Shown: positions 44,374 through 53,793, counted from the first letter of the stretch. The stretch: DNA of 64,000 nucleotides from Vibrio sp. SCSIO 43136 (GCF_023716565.1 NZ_CP071849.1:62001-126000), one strand, 5' to 3'. A program made the numbers and translations. The notes: generated by a model not told the origin, from the letters alone.

Positions 44374-46124
44374 TACGCAGATTCCTTTTCTGTTTGCTGT
44401 TGGATAACGTCTTGAATGCGTGCACGGACATACTCGCCAGGTGCATCCAGTTCACCTTCGAGTTCACGGGCATCGATTTTTTCTGAGAAGTTGCGCTCAT
44501 CAACCCAAGTTTGCCAGTGAGGCCACCATGAGCCTTGGTGCTTGTCGGCGCTTGCCAGCCATTGCGCAGCATCTTGGTCGGTATTGTCGTTGGTCCAATA
44601 ACCGTACTTGTTGGCATCAACATGGTTCATTGGTCCTGCGATGTGGCCGCTTTCTGCCAACACAAACTTGCTGTCACCACCCAATAATTGAGTGCCTTCG
44701 TAGTTGCCGTCCCACAGCGCGATGTGATCTTCGATAGCGGATAAGAAGTAGACCGGAGACTTCACCTTATTCAGGTCGATTTTCACCCCATCGATCTCCA
44801 TTTCGCCTTTGGCGAGACGGTTTTCCAGATAGCATTGACGAAGTAGCTGATTGTGGGTTGCTGCGGTTACGTTGGTGTTGTCGCAGTTCCAGTAAAGCAG
44901 GTCGAAAGCCATTGGGCTTTCGCCCTTGAGGTAGTTGGTGATGTAGTAGTTCCAGTAGAGGCTGTTTTCACGCAGTAAGCTAAAGGAAACCGCCATCTGA
45001 CGACCATCCATATAGCCTCGAAGATTGTTTTGCGCTTCGATGCTAGAGATGATTGGATCATTGATGAAAATGCCCAACTCGCCCGGTTTTTTAAAGTCCA
45101 AGATAGTTGTCAGTAAAGTGGCAGACTTGATGCGCTGCTTACGTCGTTTGCCAGCAAGGTAGGCCATTGCTGCCACTAATGTGGTGCCGCCAATGCAGTA
45201 ACCCACGCCGTTGACTTCACGCTCACCCGTTTGTGCTTCAATGGCATCAAGTGCTGGCAAGATCCCACGGGTCACGTAGTCTCCGTAGCCGACGTCACGC
45301 ATGTCTGCATTTGGGTTCACCCAAGACATCATAAACACCGTATGCCCTTGGCTCACTAACCATTTGACGTATGAAGTCTCTGGGTTCACATCCATGATGT
45401 AGTACTTATTTACAAACGGTGGCACCACCAACATCGGACGCTTATAAACTTGTTCAGTGGTCGGCTTGTATTGGATAAGCTCAAACATCTCATTCTTGAA
45501 TACCACTTTACCCGGCGTGGCGGCGATGTTTTCACCTAAGGCAAATTTGGTTTTATCCGTCATGCGGATGTTCAGCGTGTCGGCGCTTTGAGCCAAATCT
45601 TGGCGGAACTGTTTCATGCCTTGGATTAGGTTTTCACCGTTAGATTCCATGGTCAGTTTCAAGATTTCTGGGTTGGTGGCAACAAAGTTACTTGGCGACA
45701 TCGCGTTAAGATACTGACGAGTAAAAAACGCTAGGCGTTCTTTCGTTTGTTCATCAAGACCTTGTGAATTCTCGACCGATTCTTGAATCGTGTTGCAAGC
45801 GAGCTTATAGCTCTCTTTGATGTATTTGTAGAGTGGGTTTTCATTCCAAGCAGGATCACGGAAACGGCGGTCAGTTTCTTTTTCTTCACCAGACGTGCCT
45901 AAGATGCATTGATTGAGCAAGCTGACTTGCTGCGTCCACCAATTCATCTGTTGCTCAATGGTGTTGGTTGGGTTTTCTGACACAGATTGCAGCCACTTAC
46001 CTAAGTCTTCTGCTTGAGTCTTCATTAAGGTGTTTTGCGTTGGCTGGCCAAGATTTTCCATCCAAGCTTGGCTGTATTGAAGCATGTTATTCATCATGCC
46101 TTCGAACGGCGATTTATTTTCCAT
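44373..46124 (-). CDS. phaC: Class I polyhydroxyalkanoate synthase
   Basis: A 583-residue PHA synthase with the N-terminal domain typical of class I and an alpha/beta-hydrolase core. The lipase-like box is GVGYCIGGTTL with nucleophile Cys310; the Asp and His of the triad lie in SAIEDHIALWDGNY and LAESGHIAGPMNH. It polymerises (R)-3-hydroxyacyl-CoA at the granule surface. The start at 46124 follows AAGGA; the longer reading from 46175 has no homology-like front. phaJ follows; phasin is upstream across a repeat element. Confidence 0.93.
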   Translation of the reverse strand: MENKSPFEGMMNNMLQYSQAWMENLGQPTQNTLMKTQAEDLGKWLQSVSENPTNTIEQQMNWWTQQVSLLNQCILGTSGEEKETDRRFRDPAWNENPLYKYIKESYKLACNTIQESVENSQGLDEQTKERLAFFTRQYLNAMSPSNFVATNPEILKLTMESNGENLIQGMKQFRQDLAQSADTLNIRMTDKTKFALGENIAATPGKVVFKNEMFELIQYKPTTEQVYKRPMLVVPPFVNKYYIMDVNPETSYVKWLVSQGHTVFMMSWVNPNADMRDVGYGDYVTRGILPALDAIEAQTGEREVNGVGYCIGGTTLVAAMAYLAGKRRKQRIKSATLLTTILDFKKPGELGIFINDPIISSIEAQNNLRGYMDGRQMAVSFSLLRENSLYWNYYITNYLKGESPMAFDLLYWNCDNTNVTAATHNQLLRQCYLENRLAKGEMEIDGVKIDLNKVKSPVYFLSAIEDHIALWDGNYEGTQLLGGDSKFVLAESGHIAGPMNHVDANKYGYWTNDNTDQDAAQWLASADKHQGSWWPHWQTWVDERNFSEKIDARELEGELDAPGEYVRARIQDVIQQQTEKESA

Positions 46125-46257
46125 CCTGACGTCCTTGTTAACAAGCAAACAAAAACGGCAGTGCACCCCTCGCAAATCAGTGCACCGCCAAAAAGCTAAA
46201 GATAACGCTACAACTTACTCACGATCTGGGGGGAGCGAGAGGGTGAGCAAGCAATGT

Positions 46258-46421
46258 GATACCAATCCCACCAATTATCTGCTCAGTCTAGCTAGTCCAT
46301 ATTTCCTCTAGCGGCGTCAGAAATCATATCCCTAGTCCCAGCTAGGCATAAGATTTCTTCCTTGCCAGAGAAAATCTGTCCGTCGCAATACAAGATCACA
46401 TAATTAGTGGTATTGGTATCA
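46258..46421. repeat. MITE-like palindromic element, full copy (family B)
   Basis: A 164-base element between phaP and phaC. Its ends are an imperfect inverted repeat (GATACCAATCCCACCAATTA / TAATTAGTGGTATTGGTATC), and it contains a strong internal hairpin (AGAAATC...GATTTCT, 46319-46357). Its left half is repeated at 27176. No ORF inside. Confidence 0.7.
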
Positions 46422-46433
46422 GTATCGCGTTAA

Positions 46434-46784
46434 TTAAGCACTTTTTGCTGTTTGAACAGATGCTGCTGCTAACTCGTCCGCAGCTACTTTGAAATCTTGA
46501 CCAAGCTGAGACAGCTTTTGGCTGTCTTCTAGAAGTTGCTGAGAAATTTTGCTCGCCACTTCCATTTGCTTGGTGCCATAGCCAGCAAGGTCTTGAGGTT
46601 GTTTGATCGCTGCCATGCTTTGTAGTGTCTCGTTGCCTAGCGTGCTGTATGCCTGAAGGCTTTCTAGCTGGATTTTAGACAGTGTCTCAACGTTTTTAGT
46701 GATCAACTGATTGAAGTTGTAGAACGGGTTAGTCACAGTTTCGAGTTGTGATGTGAATGCTTTAAATGTTTCTTGAGTAGACAT
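46434..46784 (-). CDS. phaP: Phasin-family granule protein
   Basis: A 116-residue helical protein of the phasin family (FKAFTSQLETVTNPFYNFNQLITKNVETLSKIQLESLQAYSTLGNE, QPQDLAGYGTKQMEVASKISQQLLEDSQKLSQLGQDF). Phasins coat PHA granules. AAGGA precedes the ATG at 46784; the longer reading has no support. The phaA and phaB genes usual in Vibrio pha clusters are absent here. Confidence 0.88.
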   Translation of the reverse strand: MSTQETFKAFTSQLETVTNPFYNFNQLITKNVETLSKIQLESLQAYSTLGNETLQSMAAIKQPQDLAGYGTKQMEVASKISQQLLEDSQKLSQLGQDFKVAADELAAASVQTAKSA

Positions 46785-47260
46785 GGGTACTTTCCTTGTG
46801 CTGATGTTGAAAAACGAGTGATAGAGCAAAGTCACTCGAAAAAATTATTATTCAAACGTGTGTTTTAATTGTTGCCATTTTGTTGAACTTTTAAGCGAAT
46901 GTCATCCCCTTAATTGGCATGAATTTTCCGGCTAATTTTAGGGTCTCACATCGTACGTTTTATAATTCCAGACCTAGATTGTGCAACCCTTGGTATATCA
47001 GTGCTGTAAAGGGTTACGAGATCGCTTAGGCGTTTAATACGCAATTGGTGTCATTAAATTGAAATGCAATTTTTGTGATATTGATCGTCAATTGCGCTGC
47101 GATTTTACTCCCAATATGATTATAAAAATGGCTCACAGGATGTTGTGGAGATGTAAATGTCAGTGTTATTTGGATTGGGTATTTATTGCTTGTTATGAGA
47201 ACGATGTAAGGAATGATCTTTTTCTAGACGACTGGTCTAATTTTGGTTAAGGTAAGCGCC
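46785..47260. other. Divergent phaP/TetR intergenic region
   Basis: About 475 AT-rich bases that should hold the phaP promoter and the TetR promoter. The TetR operator at 47225-47239 is the only clear site. A 63-codon ORF at 47059-47250 is cysteine-rich and overlaps the operator, and is not believed. Confidence 0.5.
47225..47239. promoter_or_regulatory. TetR/NemR-type operator copy 1
   Basis: TAGACGACTGGTCTA, near-palindromic, resembling the NemR box TAGACC-GGTCTA. It lies 21 bases before the TetR start, so autorepression is likely. The flanking bases make an 18-bp match with the copy at 47921. Confidence 0.72.
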
Positions 47261-47848
47261 ATGAACATGAAAACGAACCAAACTCGTCAGCACATTCTTG
47301 AAGTTGGCTATCAGCTGATTGTTAATAAAGGCTTCACTGCTGTTGGTCTGTCAGAGTTGTTAAAAACTGCCGAAGTGCCTAAAGGATCTTTCTATCACTA
47401 CTTCAAGTCGAAAGAGCAATTTGGGGAGGCGCTGATAGTCGATTACTTTGATCTTTACTTGGAGAGGATTGAAGCGATTTTGCTTGGCAATCAGGGTACA
47501 GGCTTAGAACGAGTGATGGATTACTTTTCTCGCTGGCTAAATGTCGAAGAAGGTGTGTGTAACGCCAACAAGTGCGCCGTGGTTAAGCTCAGCGCGGAGG
47601 TTGCCGATCTTTCTGAGCCGATGCGAGAAGCTCTTAATAGAGGAGCTGCAAGAATTGTCTTAGCGATAGCAAAAGGCATTGAAGCGGGTATTGATGATGG
47701 TTCGATTCAAGTACAAGATGCGACGGGCACTGCCAAAACACTGTACCAACTATGGCTTGGGGCGAGTTTGCTCAACAAGCTCAGCCAAGATGGTGAACAT
47801 TTGCATCACGCATTAAGCACCACTAAGCAATTACTTAAGGCGAAATAG
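47261..47848 (+). CDS. TetR-family repressor, NemR/AcuR-like
   Basis: A 196-residue TetR regulator. The DNA-binding domain is GLSELLKTAEVPKGSFYHYFKSKEQFGEALI, characteristic of the NemR/AcuR/YxaF group, and the C-terminal domain has CNANKCAVVKLSAEVADLSEPMR with two cysteines close together, as in NemR-type electrophile sensors. Start at 47261 chosen for the GGTAAG site and fit; 47243 is the alternative. The downstream reductase carries the same operator, so it is the likely target. Confidence 0.88.
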   Translation: MNMKTNQTRQHILEVGYQLIVNKGFTAVGLSELLKTAEVPKGSFYHYFKSKEQFGEALIVDYFDLYLERIEAILLGNQGTGLERVMDYFSRWLNVEEGVCNANKCAVVKLSAEVADLSEPMREALNRGAARIVLAIAKGIEAGIDDGSIQVQDATGTAKTLYQLWLGASLLNKLSQDGEHLHHALSTTKQLLKAK

Positions 47849-47858
47849 CCGCCAAATC

Positions 47859-47908
47859 ATCCTGCGCTTCTACACTTTGGTTTGCAAAGCGTTCTCGCAG
47901 GATTTTTT
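47859..47908 (+). terminator. Terminator between TetR and reductase genes
   Basis: ATCCTGCG and CGCAGGAT enclose 29 bases and are followed by TTTTTT. It separates the repressor transcript from the reductase transcript. Confidence 0.7.
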
Positions 47909-47920
47909 AGAAATCACAAC

Positions 47921-47935
47921 TAGACGACTGGTCTA
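47921..47935. promoter_or_regulatory. TetR/NemR-type operator copy 2
   Basis: The same TAGACGACTGGTCTA as at 47225, 34 bases before the reductase ATG. CTAGACGACTGGTCTAAT is identical over 18 bases in both copies. Confidence 0.75.
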
Positions 47936-47968
47936 ATATTAAAATCAAGTCACACAAAAGGAGTCACC

Positions 47969-48997
47969 ATGACAACTGCCAACCGCCAAATTGTTTTAGC
48001 GTCTCGCCCAGTGGGTGCACCAACGGCTGAAAACTTCCGTTTTGTTGAAGCGGAAAAACCTGTGGCCAACGATGGCGAGATTTTGCTGCGTTCGGTTTAT
48101 CTTTCTCTTGATCCGTACATGCGAGGTCGCATGAGCGATGCTGAATCCTATGCTGACCCTGTGGCGATTGATGAAGCTATGGTCGGTGGTACCGTGAGTC
48201 AGGTGGAAGTCTCAAACCACCCAGATTACGAGGTGGGTGAGTGGGTACTGGCATTCTCAGGCTGGCAAGACTATGGGGTATCAAACGGTGAAGGCCTGAT
48301 CAAATTGGGCAAAACGCCACAGTTCCCGTCTTATGCATTAGGTGTAATGGGTATGCCAGGTTTCACCGCTTACATGGGGCTGTTGGATATTGGTCAGCCG
48401 AAAGAGGGAGAAACGGTTGTCGTGGCTGCTGCGACAGGTGCAGTCGGCTCTATGGTGGGTCAGATTGCAAAGCTTAAAGGCTGCAAAGTGATTGGTATTG
48501 CTGGTGGAGAAGAGAAATGCTCTTTTGCGACAGATACGCTTGGCTTTGATGCTTGTATCGACCACAAAGCGCAAGATTTTGCTGCGCAACTTGCCGAGGT
48601 TTGTACCGATGGTATCGATGTGTACTTTGAAAACGTTGGCGGTAAAGTGTTTGATGCGGTAATGCCACTGCTTAACACTGGCGCACGTATCCCTTTGTGT
48701 GGCCTGATTTCACAATACAACGCCACTTCCCTGCCAGAAGGGCCTGACCGTATGTCGATGCTGATGGCAAAACTTCTGATCAAACGAATCAAGATGCAAG
48801 GCTTCATTATTTTTGACGACTATGGCCATCGATACGGTGAGTTTGCCGCAGACATGAGTAAGTGGTTAGCAGAAGGAAAAATCCAATATAAAGAGCACAT
48901 GGTACAAGGGCTAGAACAGGCACCAGAAGCCTTTATCGGCCTGCTTGAAGGCAAAAACTTCGGTAAGCTTGTTGTGCAGGTGAATGAGCCGATGTAA
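47969..48997 (+). CDS. CurA-type NADP-dependent alkenal/one oxidoreductase
   Basis: A 342-residue medium-chain reductase of the leukotriene B4 dehydrogenase/prostaglandin reductase group (YncB/CurA-like). Motifs: SLDPYMRGRM, VAAATGAVGSMVGQIAKLKGCKVIGIAGG for NADP(H), and YFENVGGKVFDAVMPLLN. It reduces the double bond of reactive enones and alkenals. AAAGGAG precedes the ATG. It is controlled by the TetR repressor through the shared operator, matching a detoxification role. Confidence 0.9.
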   Translation: MTTANRQIVLASRPVGAPTAENFRFVEAEKPVANDGEILLRSVYLSLDPYMRGRMSDAESYADPVAIDEAMVGGTVSQVEVSNHPDYEVGEWVLAFSGWQDYGVSNGEGLIKLGKTPQFPSYALGVMGMPGFTAYMGLLDIGQPKEGETVVVAAATGAVGSMVGQIAKLKGCKVIGIAGGEEKCSFATDTLGFDACIDHKAQDFAAQLAEVCTDGIDVYFENVGGKVFDAVMPLLNTGARIPLCGLISQYNATSLPEGPDRMSMLMAKLLIKRIKMQGFIIFDDYGHRYGEFAADMSKWLAEGKIQYKEHMVQGLEQAPEAFIGLLEGKNFGKLVVQVNEPM

Positions 48998-49111
48998 TTG
49001 TCGCTTTAACCAGATATTCACCTTAGGATACGGAACTTAGGTGGTGTCATCGCTCTCAGTGGCAAGTTGCTACTGAGAGCGATTTTTATAGGGGCAAGCG
49101 ATCCTTGTTGC

Positions 49112-50110
49112 TTAAATTAGGCTTATCTGGCACTTATCAAAATCAATCGATGCCTGAACTCCTATCGGTGTCGTCAACATTGGATGAGTATGGCAGCTAT
49201 CAAAGCCGTATAGGATCGGGACGCTTTTTCCGTTCAATACTTCTAAAAGCACGTCTAGCGGTGTTCGCCCTGTCCCTTTATCGTCAAACAGTTCATGTTT
49301 GCCAAGAATAATTGCTCCAACTTTATCAAACACGCCACAGGCCAATAGATGCGCAAAAGAGCGCTCGATGGTTTCTATGCCTTTTAGGCAATCTTCGAGT
49401 AATAAGATGTCCCCTTCTTCAATGTTCGGCATGTATGGACTGCCCCAGATCCCTGCCATGGTGTTGAGGTTGCCACCGATGATGCGACCTGTGACTCGCC
49501 CTTGGCCGATGAACTGCCATTCATTAGGCGTTACGGGTTTTGGGCCGTCTTGAGTTTCCCAGTTGATCATGGTGTCGGTCCAGAATTCAGGCATTAGGTA
49601 CTGGTAGGGCTGCGCTAAGTCACCTAGGTGTGGGTTGGTGACCAGTTCTAGAAAGGAGTGCATGGTTTGGTCGACAAGCGGTGGGAACTCGCCAAATGAA
49701 GCCACCAATGCCGGGCCGTAGAAGGTGACTATCCCTGTTTTTGCGTAGATGCCTAGCAGTAAAGCGGTAACATCAGAATACCCAATGATGATCTTTGGGT
49801 CGCGTTTTAAGGCGTCGTAGTCAATGTATGGGAGTAATGCATTGCTGTTGTTGCCGCCAATGGTGGACATAATGCAGCGCACTTGTGGGTCACGGATCAA
49901 TGCATTCAACTCGTCGGCTCGAGCTTGGATAGAGCCAGAACGATAACCATCTGAAACACCAGTGAGCGAGCCTGCAATCAGTTCAAACCCATGAGACTCT
50001 AAGTAGGATTTTGCTCGCTCAAATCGCTTTGGGGCGAATACTGTCGCAGGTGACGATGGGGAAAAGAAACCGATTTTGTCGCCTTTTTTGAGCGGCTTGG
50101 GGGTGATCAT
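49112..50110 (-). CDS. S66 peptidase (LD-carboxypeptidase/MccF-like)
   Basis: A 332-residue serine peptidase of family S66. The nucleophile is Ser112 in IIGYSDVTALL, with STIGGNNSNALLPYIDYD before it and conserved DILLLEDCLKGIETIER and GFDSCHTHPMLTTPIG later. Members trim L,D-peptides of murein or, as in MccF, inactivate microcin C-like antibiotics; the NNSN motif is closer to the MccF branch. The ATG at 50110 follows AAGGA; 50140 is the other option. Confidence 0.85.
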   Translation of the reverse strand: MITPKPLKKGDKIGFFSPSSPATVFAPKRFERAKSYLESHGFELIAGSLTGVSDGYRSGSIQARADELNALIRDPQVRCIMSTIGGNNSNALLPYIDYDALKRDPKIIIGYSDVTALLLGIYAKTGIVTFYGPALVASFGEFPPLVDQTMHSFLELVTNPHLGDLAQPYQYLMPEFWTDTMINWETQDGPKPVTPNEWQFIGQGRVTGRIIGGNLNTMAGIWGSPYMPNIEEGDILLLEDCLKGIETIERSFAHLLACGVFDKVGAIILGKHELFDDKGTGRTPLDVLLEVLNGKSVPILYGFDSCHTHPMLTTPIGVQASIDFDKCQISLI

Positions 50111-50461
50111 TGATGACTTCCTTGTACTGCTTTGATTCATAGTTAACTGTCTAATTTTATAGATAAAAATTCAACCACTTTATAAGAGTTCCATTTGACA
50201 ATGTGCCATTACTTCCTCGCAAGTTGATAACTTAGATACAAAGCGATGTCTGGTAAAAAATTTTTTCTCCTGAGATGTAGATAATCTGCGTTGAATTTGT
50301 GATGCAGTGTCCACTTTGTAGTGCCCTCAGTTTGTTAAAGCGTGACCGAGCTAACTCAGCCCAGAGACTCCTCCCTGATGCTTGGCCCTTAAGGAGGGTT
50401 TGTTCAATTTATAAACCCTTAATATGGGATCACTATAAGAGCAATACAGTGGAGTAGTAAC
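50111..50461. other. Divergent intergenic region before amylase gene
   Basis: About 350 AT-rich bases. It contains opposed CCTCC/GGAGG hexamers at about 50370-50397 but no site I can name with confidence. It should contain both promoters. Confidence 0.4.
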
Positions 50462-52483
50462 GTGAATTTTAGTAAGTCGATAATCAGTTTGTCGCTCGCC
50501 GCAGCTCTTGCGGGGTGTGGCAGTAGTGGTAGTGATGACTCTGGCTCAGAGACCAGCTTGCCTATAGAGCAATACGCTTGTTCTGCTGAAGAAGGTAATG
50601 ATCTTAGAATCTACCAAGTTATGGTTGAGAGCTTCGTCAATGGGGATACCAGTATCGGCCATGGTACGGGTTACGGTACTAGCCATCACATGGGCGATAT
50701 TCAAGGCATTATCGACTCGCTGGATTACATTGAATCTTTGGGTATGAATGCCATCTGGCTCACCCCAGTGTTTGATTCCGTGGCAGTATCTGGCCAAGAC
50801 CATTGGGCAGATCGATTGGATGCTACGGGCTATTTTGCCACTAACTATTTCGCCATCGACCCAAGATTTGGCACTATGGAGAAGGCCAAAGAGCTGGTGG
50901 AGAAAGCCCACGCTAAGGGGCTATATGTGTTTTTTGATGGTGTTTTTGGTCACCACAAAGACAATGTTGTCGCTTCGCCGACGGGAAAACGACCAAGCGG
51001 TGGTAGTAATCCCGTGGACTACCCACAAAGCCTCGAGTTTTACAAAGAAGTGGCTCAATATTGGGTGACTGAACTCAAGATTGATGGCTGGCGTTTAGAC
51101 CAAGCTTATCAAGTGCCTACCTCGGCTTGGGTGCAGCTCCGCAAAGCAGTCGACGAAGCTTCTCAATCCGTCACTTACGTAGACAAAGATGGTGCGATAG
51201 TAAACCCTCTTGGCTACATGGTGGCTGAGATCTGGAATAACGAAAACTACATCAAAGAGACGGGATATGGGGAAGAGGGCAGCCCGGCGCTCTGTTCGGC
51301 TTTCGATTTTCCGGTGCGTTACCGCATGGTGGAAACTTTCGGCATCAGTGAAGGTGGCACAGGGGGCAAAGGTGGTGACTGGCTCAATCAAGGCATGAGT
51401 CTACACTCTGTTTATCCTGATCATGCAACACCAAACCTGATGCTTGGTAACCATGATCTCGTACGCTTTGGTGATCTGTTGCAGCGAGGCAATATTGCCG
51501 AGCCAAATGAGGCCGAGTATTGGCAGCGCCATCGTGCGGTTTTCTCGTTCCAAGCAGCTTATACAGGCCCAATCACTACCTATTACGGCGAAGAGATTGG
51601 CGACCAGCTTGATGGATTTGCTGACAAAGTAGAAACCGACTGCGCTATTCAAGGATGGTGTGATGATCACGTTGCACGTACTTCTGGCAAGGTGGAGGGG
51701 GTTACGGGCGATGTGTTGGATGCTAACCAACAAGCGCTTAAAGCCTACATCTCTGAGTTGATGCAGCTAAGAAAAGATCATCCAGCCTTGTCTAATGGTG
51801 TGCGTACTAATGTTGTAGCTAATCAGAATCTTTATGTTGATCACAAGCAAGGTACAGATGAAGCTTTGCTTTATGTGGTGAGTACCAGTGATCAGGCTCA
51901 AACTGTGACCTTAAGTGGAGAGCATGCTGGGTCAGAAGGGGCGATTCAAGATCTTCAAACAAGCGAGTCGATCGCATTGGCCTCGGGTAACTATCAGTTT
52001 GACCTTGATCCGTTTGAAGCTCGTTTCTTTAAAGTAATACAGCCATCTGCGGCAGGGCCAATCTCTTCGTGGATTTCATCGGGTAGCGATGAGATCACGG
52101 GTGATGCGTTTATGGGGCAGTGTGATAACCCGGACGTCAGTGGTTCAGGGCCAATCAGCAGCCAGTTGTATGTCGTCGGTGAGACGACCGACTGGAAACA
52201 CCTAGATGAGCGCAGACTCACCTATAAAGGACAAAATGTCTATCAACTGGTGATCAATGAGAATGCTGGTAGCGCTCGAATGCAATTTGCTGCGAGCACT
52301 TGGGACCCGCAATATTCTGCCACTGGCTTGGAGCTTAAAGTTAACCAAGAGGTGCCACTGGGGCTTGGCGGTTATGGTAAGGATTCATCGGCAACCTTGT
52401 TTGAATCAGGCCGATACGTGTATAGCTTGAAGTTCTCCGATGCAGGTCAACCAACATCGGTAATGCTGGCAAAGTGTAAATAA
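50462..52483 (+). CDS. Alpha-amylase-family lipoprotein, GTG start
   Basis: A 673-residue glycoside hydrolase 13 enzyme on the outer surface. A lipoprotein signal ends in the lipobox LAGC, Cys19. The (beta/alpha)8 barrel has WRLDQAY with the catalytic Asp, MVAEIWNNENY with the acid/base Glu, and LMLGNHDLVRF. The last 130 residues (QLYVVGETTDWKHLDERRLTYKGQNVYQLVIN) look like a starch-binding or immunoglobulin-like extra domain. It hydrolyses alpha-glucans outside the cytoplasm. Start is GTG with GGAG upstream. Confidence 0.88.
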   Translation: MNFSKSIISLSLAAALAGCGSSGSDDSGSETSLPIEQYACSAEEGNDLRIYQVMVESFVNGDTSIGHGTGYGTSHHMGDIQGIIDSLDYIESLGMNAIWLTPVFDSVAVSGQDHWADRLDATGYFATNYFAIDPRFGTMEKAKELVEKAHAKGLYVFFDGVFGHHKDNVVASPTGKRPSGGSNPVDYPQSLEFYKEVAQYWVTELKIDGWRLDQAYQVPTSAWVQLRKAVDEASQSVTYVDKDGAIVNPLGYMVAEIWNNENYIKETGYGEEGSPALCSAFDFPVRYRMVETFGISEGGTGGKGGDWLNQGMSLHSVYPDHATPNLMLGNHDLVRFGDLLQRGNIAEPNEAEYWQRHRAVFSFQAAYTGPITTYYGEEIGDQLDGFADKVETDCAIQGWCDDHVARTSGKVEGVTGDVLDANQQALKAYISELMQLRKDHPALSNGVRTNVVANQNLYVDHKQGTDEALLYVVSTSDQAQTVTLSGEHAGSEGAIQDLQTSESIALASGNYQFDLDPFEARFFKVIQPSAAGPISSWISSGSDEITGDAFMGQCDNPDVSGSGPISSQLYVVGETTDWKHLDERRLTYKGQNVYQLVINENAGSARMQFAASTWDPQYSATGLELKVNQEVPLGLGGYGKDSSATLFESGRYVYSLKFSDAGQPTSVMLAKCK

Positions 52484-52518
52484 AAATAATCACTTACAAT
52501 GTAGTAAGTGCTAGGTGT

Positions 52519-52547
52519 AGCGGCTAAGTAGGACTTAGCCGCTTTTT
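52519..52547 (+). terminator. Rho-independent terminator after amylase gene
   Basis: AGCGGCTAAGT and ACTTAGCCGCT form an 11-bp stem with a three-base loop followed by TTTT. A smaller hairpin precedes it at 52491-52510. Confidence 0.92.
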
Positions 52548-52618
52548 CATTCCTGCCGTTTTCGAAGCGTTATCTGTCGCACACTTTTCTTGCACGATTC
52601 TCATGGTTGAAAATGGGC

Positions 52619-52647
52619 TTGCTATGCTGTGGCATTACCCCTAAATA
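52619..52647 (+). promoter_or_regulatory. Promoter of the cysteine lyase gene
   Basis: TTGCTA, a 17-base spacer and TAAATA form a good sigma-70-type promoter, with transcription starting near 52654. Confidence 0.6.
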
Positions 52648-52656
52648 ATTTGGGGT

Positions 52657-52671
52657 TGAGAATTATTCTCA
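52657..52671 (+). promoter_or_regulatory. Fur-like box
   Basis: TGAGAATTATTCTCA is a perfect 7-1-7 palindrome that fits the Fur pattern TGAxAAT-N-ATTxTCA. It lies just after the predicted transcription start, a position suited to iron-dependent repression. Confidence 0.6.
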
Positions 52672-52720
52672 GTTGATTCAGTATTGAGTTCAACATCAAA
52701 ACATATTGAGGTAGCAGATT

Positions 52721-53782
52721 ATGATAGATAGAGAATGGGTAAATCAGGCCATCGCCAAAATTGACGCTGACTTTCAACGTAGCGCCGATACTCACCTAAT
52801 AAAGCTCAATCTGCCAAGTGTGCCAGATGTGGATGTTTACCTTAAAGATGAAAGTACCCATCCGACAGGGTCACTGAAACACCGCCTTGCTCGATCACTG
52901 TTTTTATTTGCACTGTGTAACGGATGGGTTGGGCCTAAAACCACCATCATCGAATCTTCTTCAGGCAGTACGGCTGTATCTGAAGCCTACTTTGCTCGTC
53001 TCTTAGGCTTACCTTTTATTGCTGTGGTGCCAAAGTCCACAGCCAAGAAGAAGATTGAACAGATCGAGTTTTACGGCGGTAAAGCCCACCTTGTCGATCA
53101 CACCGATCAGATCTACGCAGAATCGCGCCGTTTGGCCAAAGAGCTCAATGGTCACTACATGGATCAGTTCACTTACGCCGAGCGAGCAACCGACTGGCGT
53201 GGTAACAACAATATCGCCAACAGTATCTTCGATCAGATGAAACTGGAGCGTTACCCAGTTCCATCTTGGGTGGTGATGAGCGCAGGTACAGGCGGCACGT
53301 CTGCTACCATTGGTCGCTTTATCCGTTACCAAAAATTCCCAACCCAATTGCAAGTGGTCGATCCTGAAAATTCTGTGTTCCACGATTACTACAAAACAGG
53401 TGATGCCACGCTCACAGGCGAATTAGGTAGCCGTATTGAAGGTATTGGCCGCCCTCGCGTCGAACCAAGCTTTATTCCAGGTGTGGTCGATAGCATGTCT
53501 ACCGTACCAGATGCTGCTAGCGTGGCGACCATCAAATGGCTGGAAGGCATCATTGGCCGTAAAGTTGGCCCATCAACGGGTACCAACTTGTGGGGTGTAT
53601 TGAAATTGGCTTCTGAGTTACAGGCCAATGGCGGCGGCTCCATCGTGACTTTGCTTTGCGATAGTGGCGAGCGTTACTTAGATACGTACCACAGCCCACA
53701 ATGGGTAGAGGAGAAGTTCGGGGATATTAGTGAGTATACTGCGCAGCTGGAGTCTTTTTCTAAAACAGGAAAGCTCGTCTAA
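52721..53782 (+). CDS. PLP-dependent cysteine synthase/desulfhydrase-family enzyme
   Basis: A 353-residue fold-type II PLP enzyme. Lys53 in [17 protein letters not shown] carries the cofactor; [18 protein letters not shown] binds the substrate carboxylate and [13 protein letters not shown] the phosphate. It is closest in look to the Cds1-type L-cysteine desulfhydrase branch of the cysteine synthase family, which releases sulfide from cysteine, but sequence alone cannot exclude a biosynthetic role. A Fur-like box and promoter precede it, hinting at a link to iron-sulfur metabolism. Confidence 0.85.
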   Translation: MIDREWVNQAIAKIDADFQRSADTHLIKLNLPSVPDVDVYLKDESTHPTGSLKHRLARSLFLFALCNGWVGPKTTIIESSSGSTAVSEAYFARLLGLPFIAVVPKSTAKKKIEQIEFYGGKAHLVDHTDQIYAESRRLAKELNGHYMDQFTYAERATDWRGNNNIANSIFDQMKLERYPVPSWVVMSAGTGGTSATIGRFIRYQKFPTQLQVVDPENSVFHDYYKTGDATLTGELGSRIEGIGRPRVEPSFIPGVVDSMSTVPDAASVATIKWLEGIIGRKVGPSTGTNLWGVLKLASELQANGGGSIVTLLCDSGERYLDTYHSPQWVEEKFGDISEYTAQLESFSKTGKLV

Positions 53783-53793
53783 TCAATAGTGAC

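Noticed and set aside
47059..47250. 63-codon plus-strand ORF in the phaP/TetR gap
   Set aside because: Odd composition (six cysteines in a short stretch), overlaps the TetR operator and has no ribosome site.
50370..50397. GGAGG/CCTCC motifs before the amylase gene as MalT boxes
   Set aside because: Too short and degenerate to support a MalT site.
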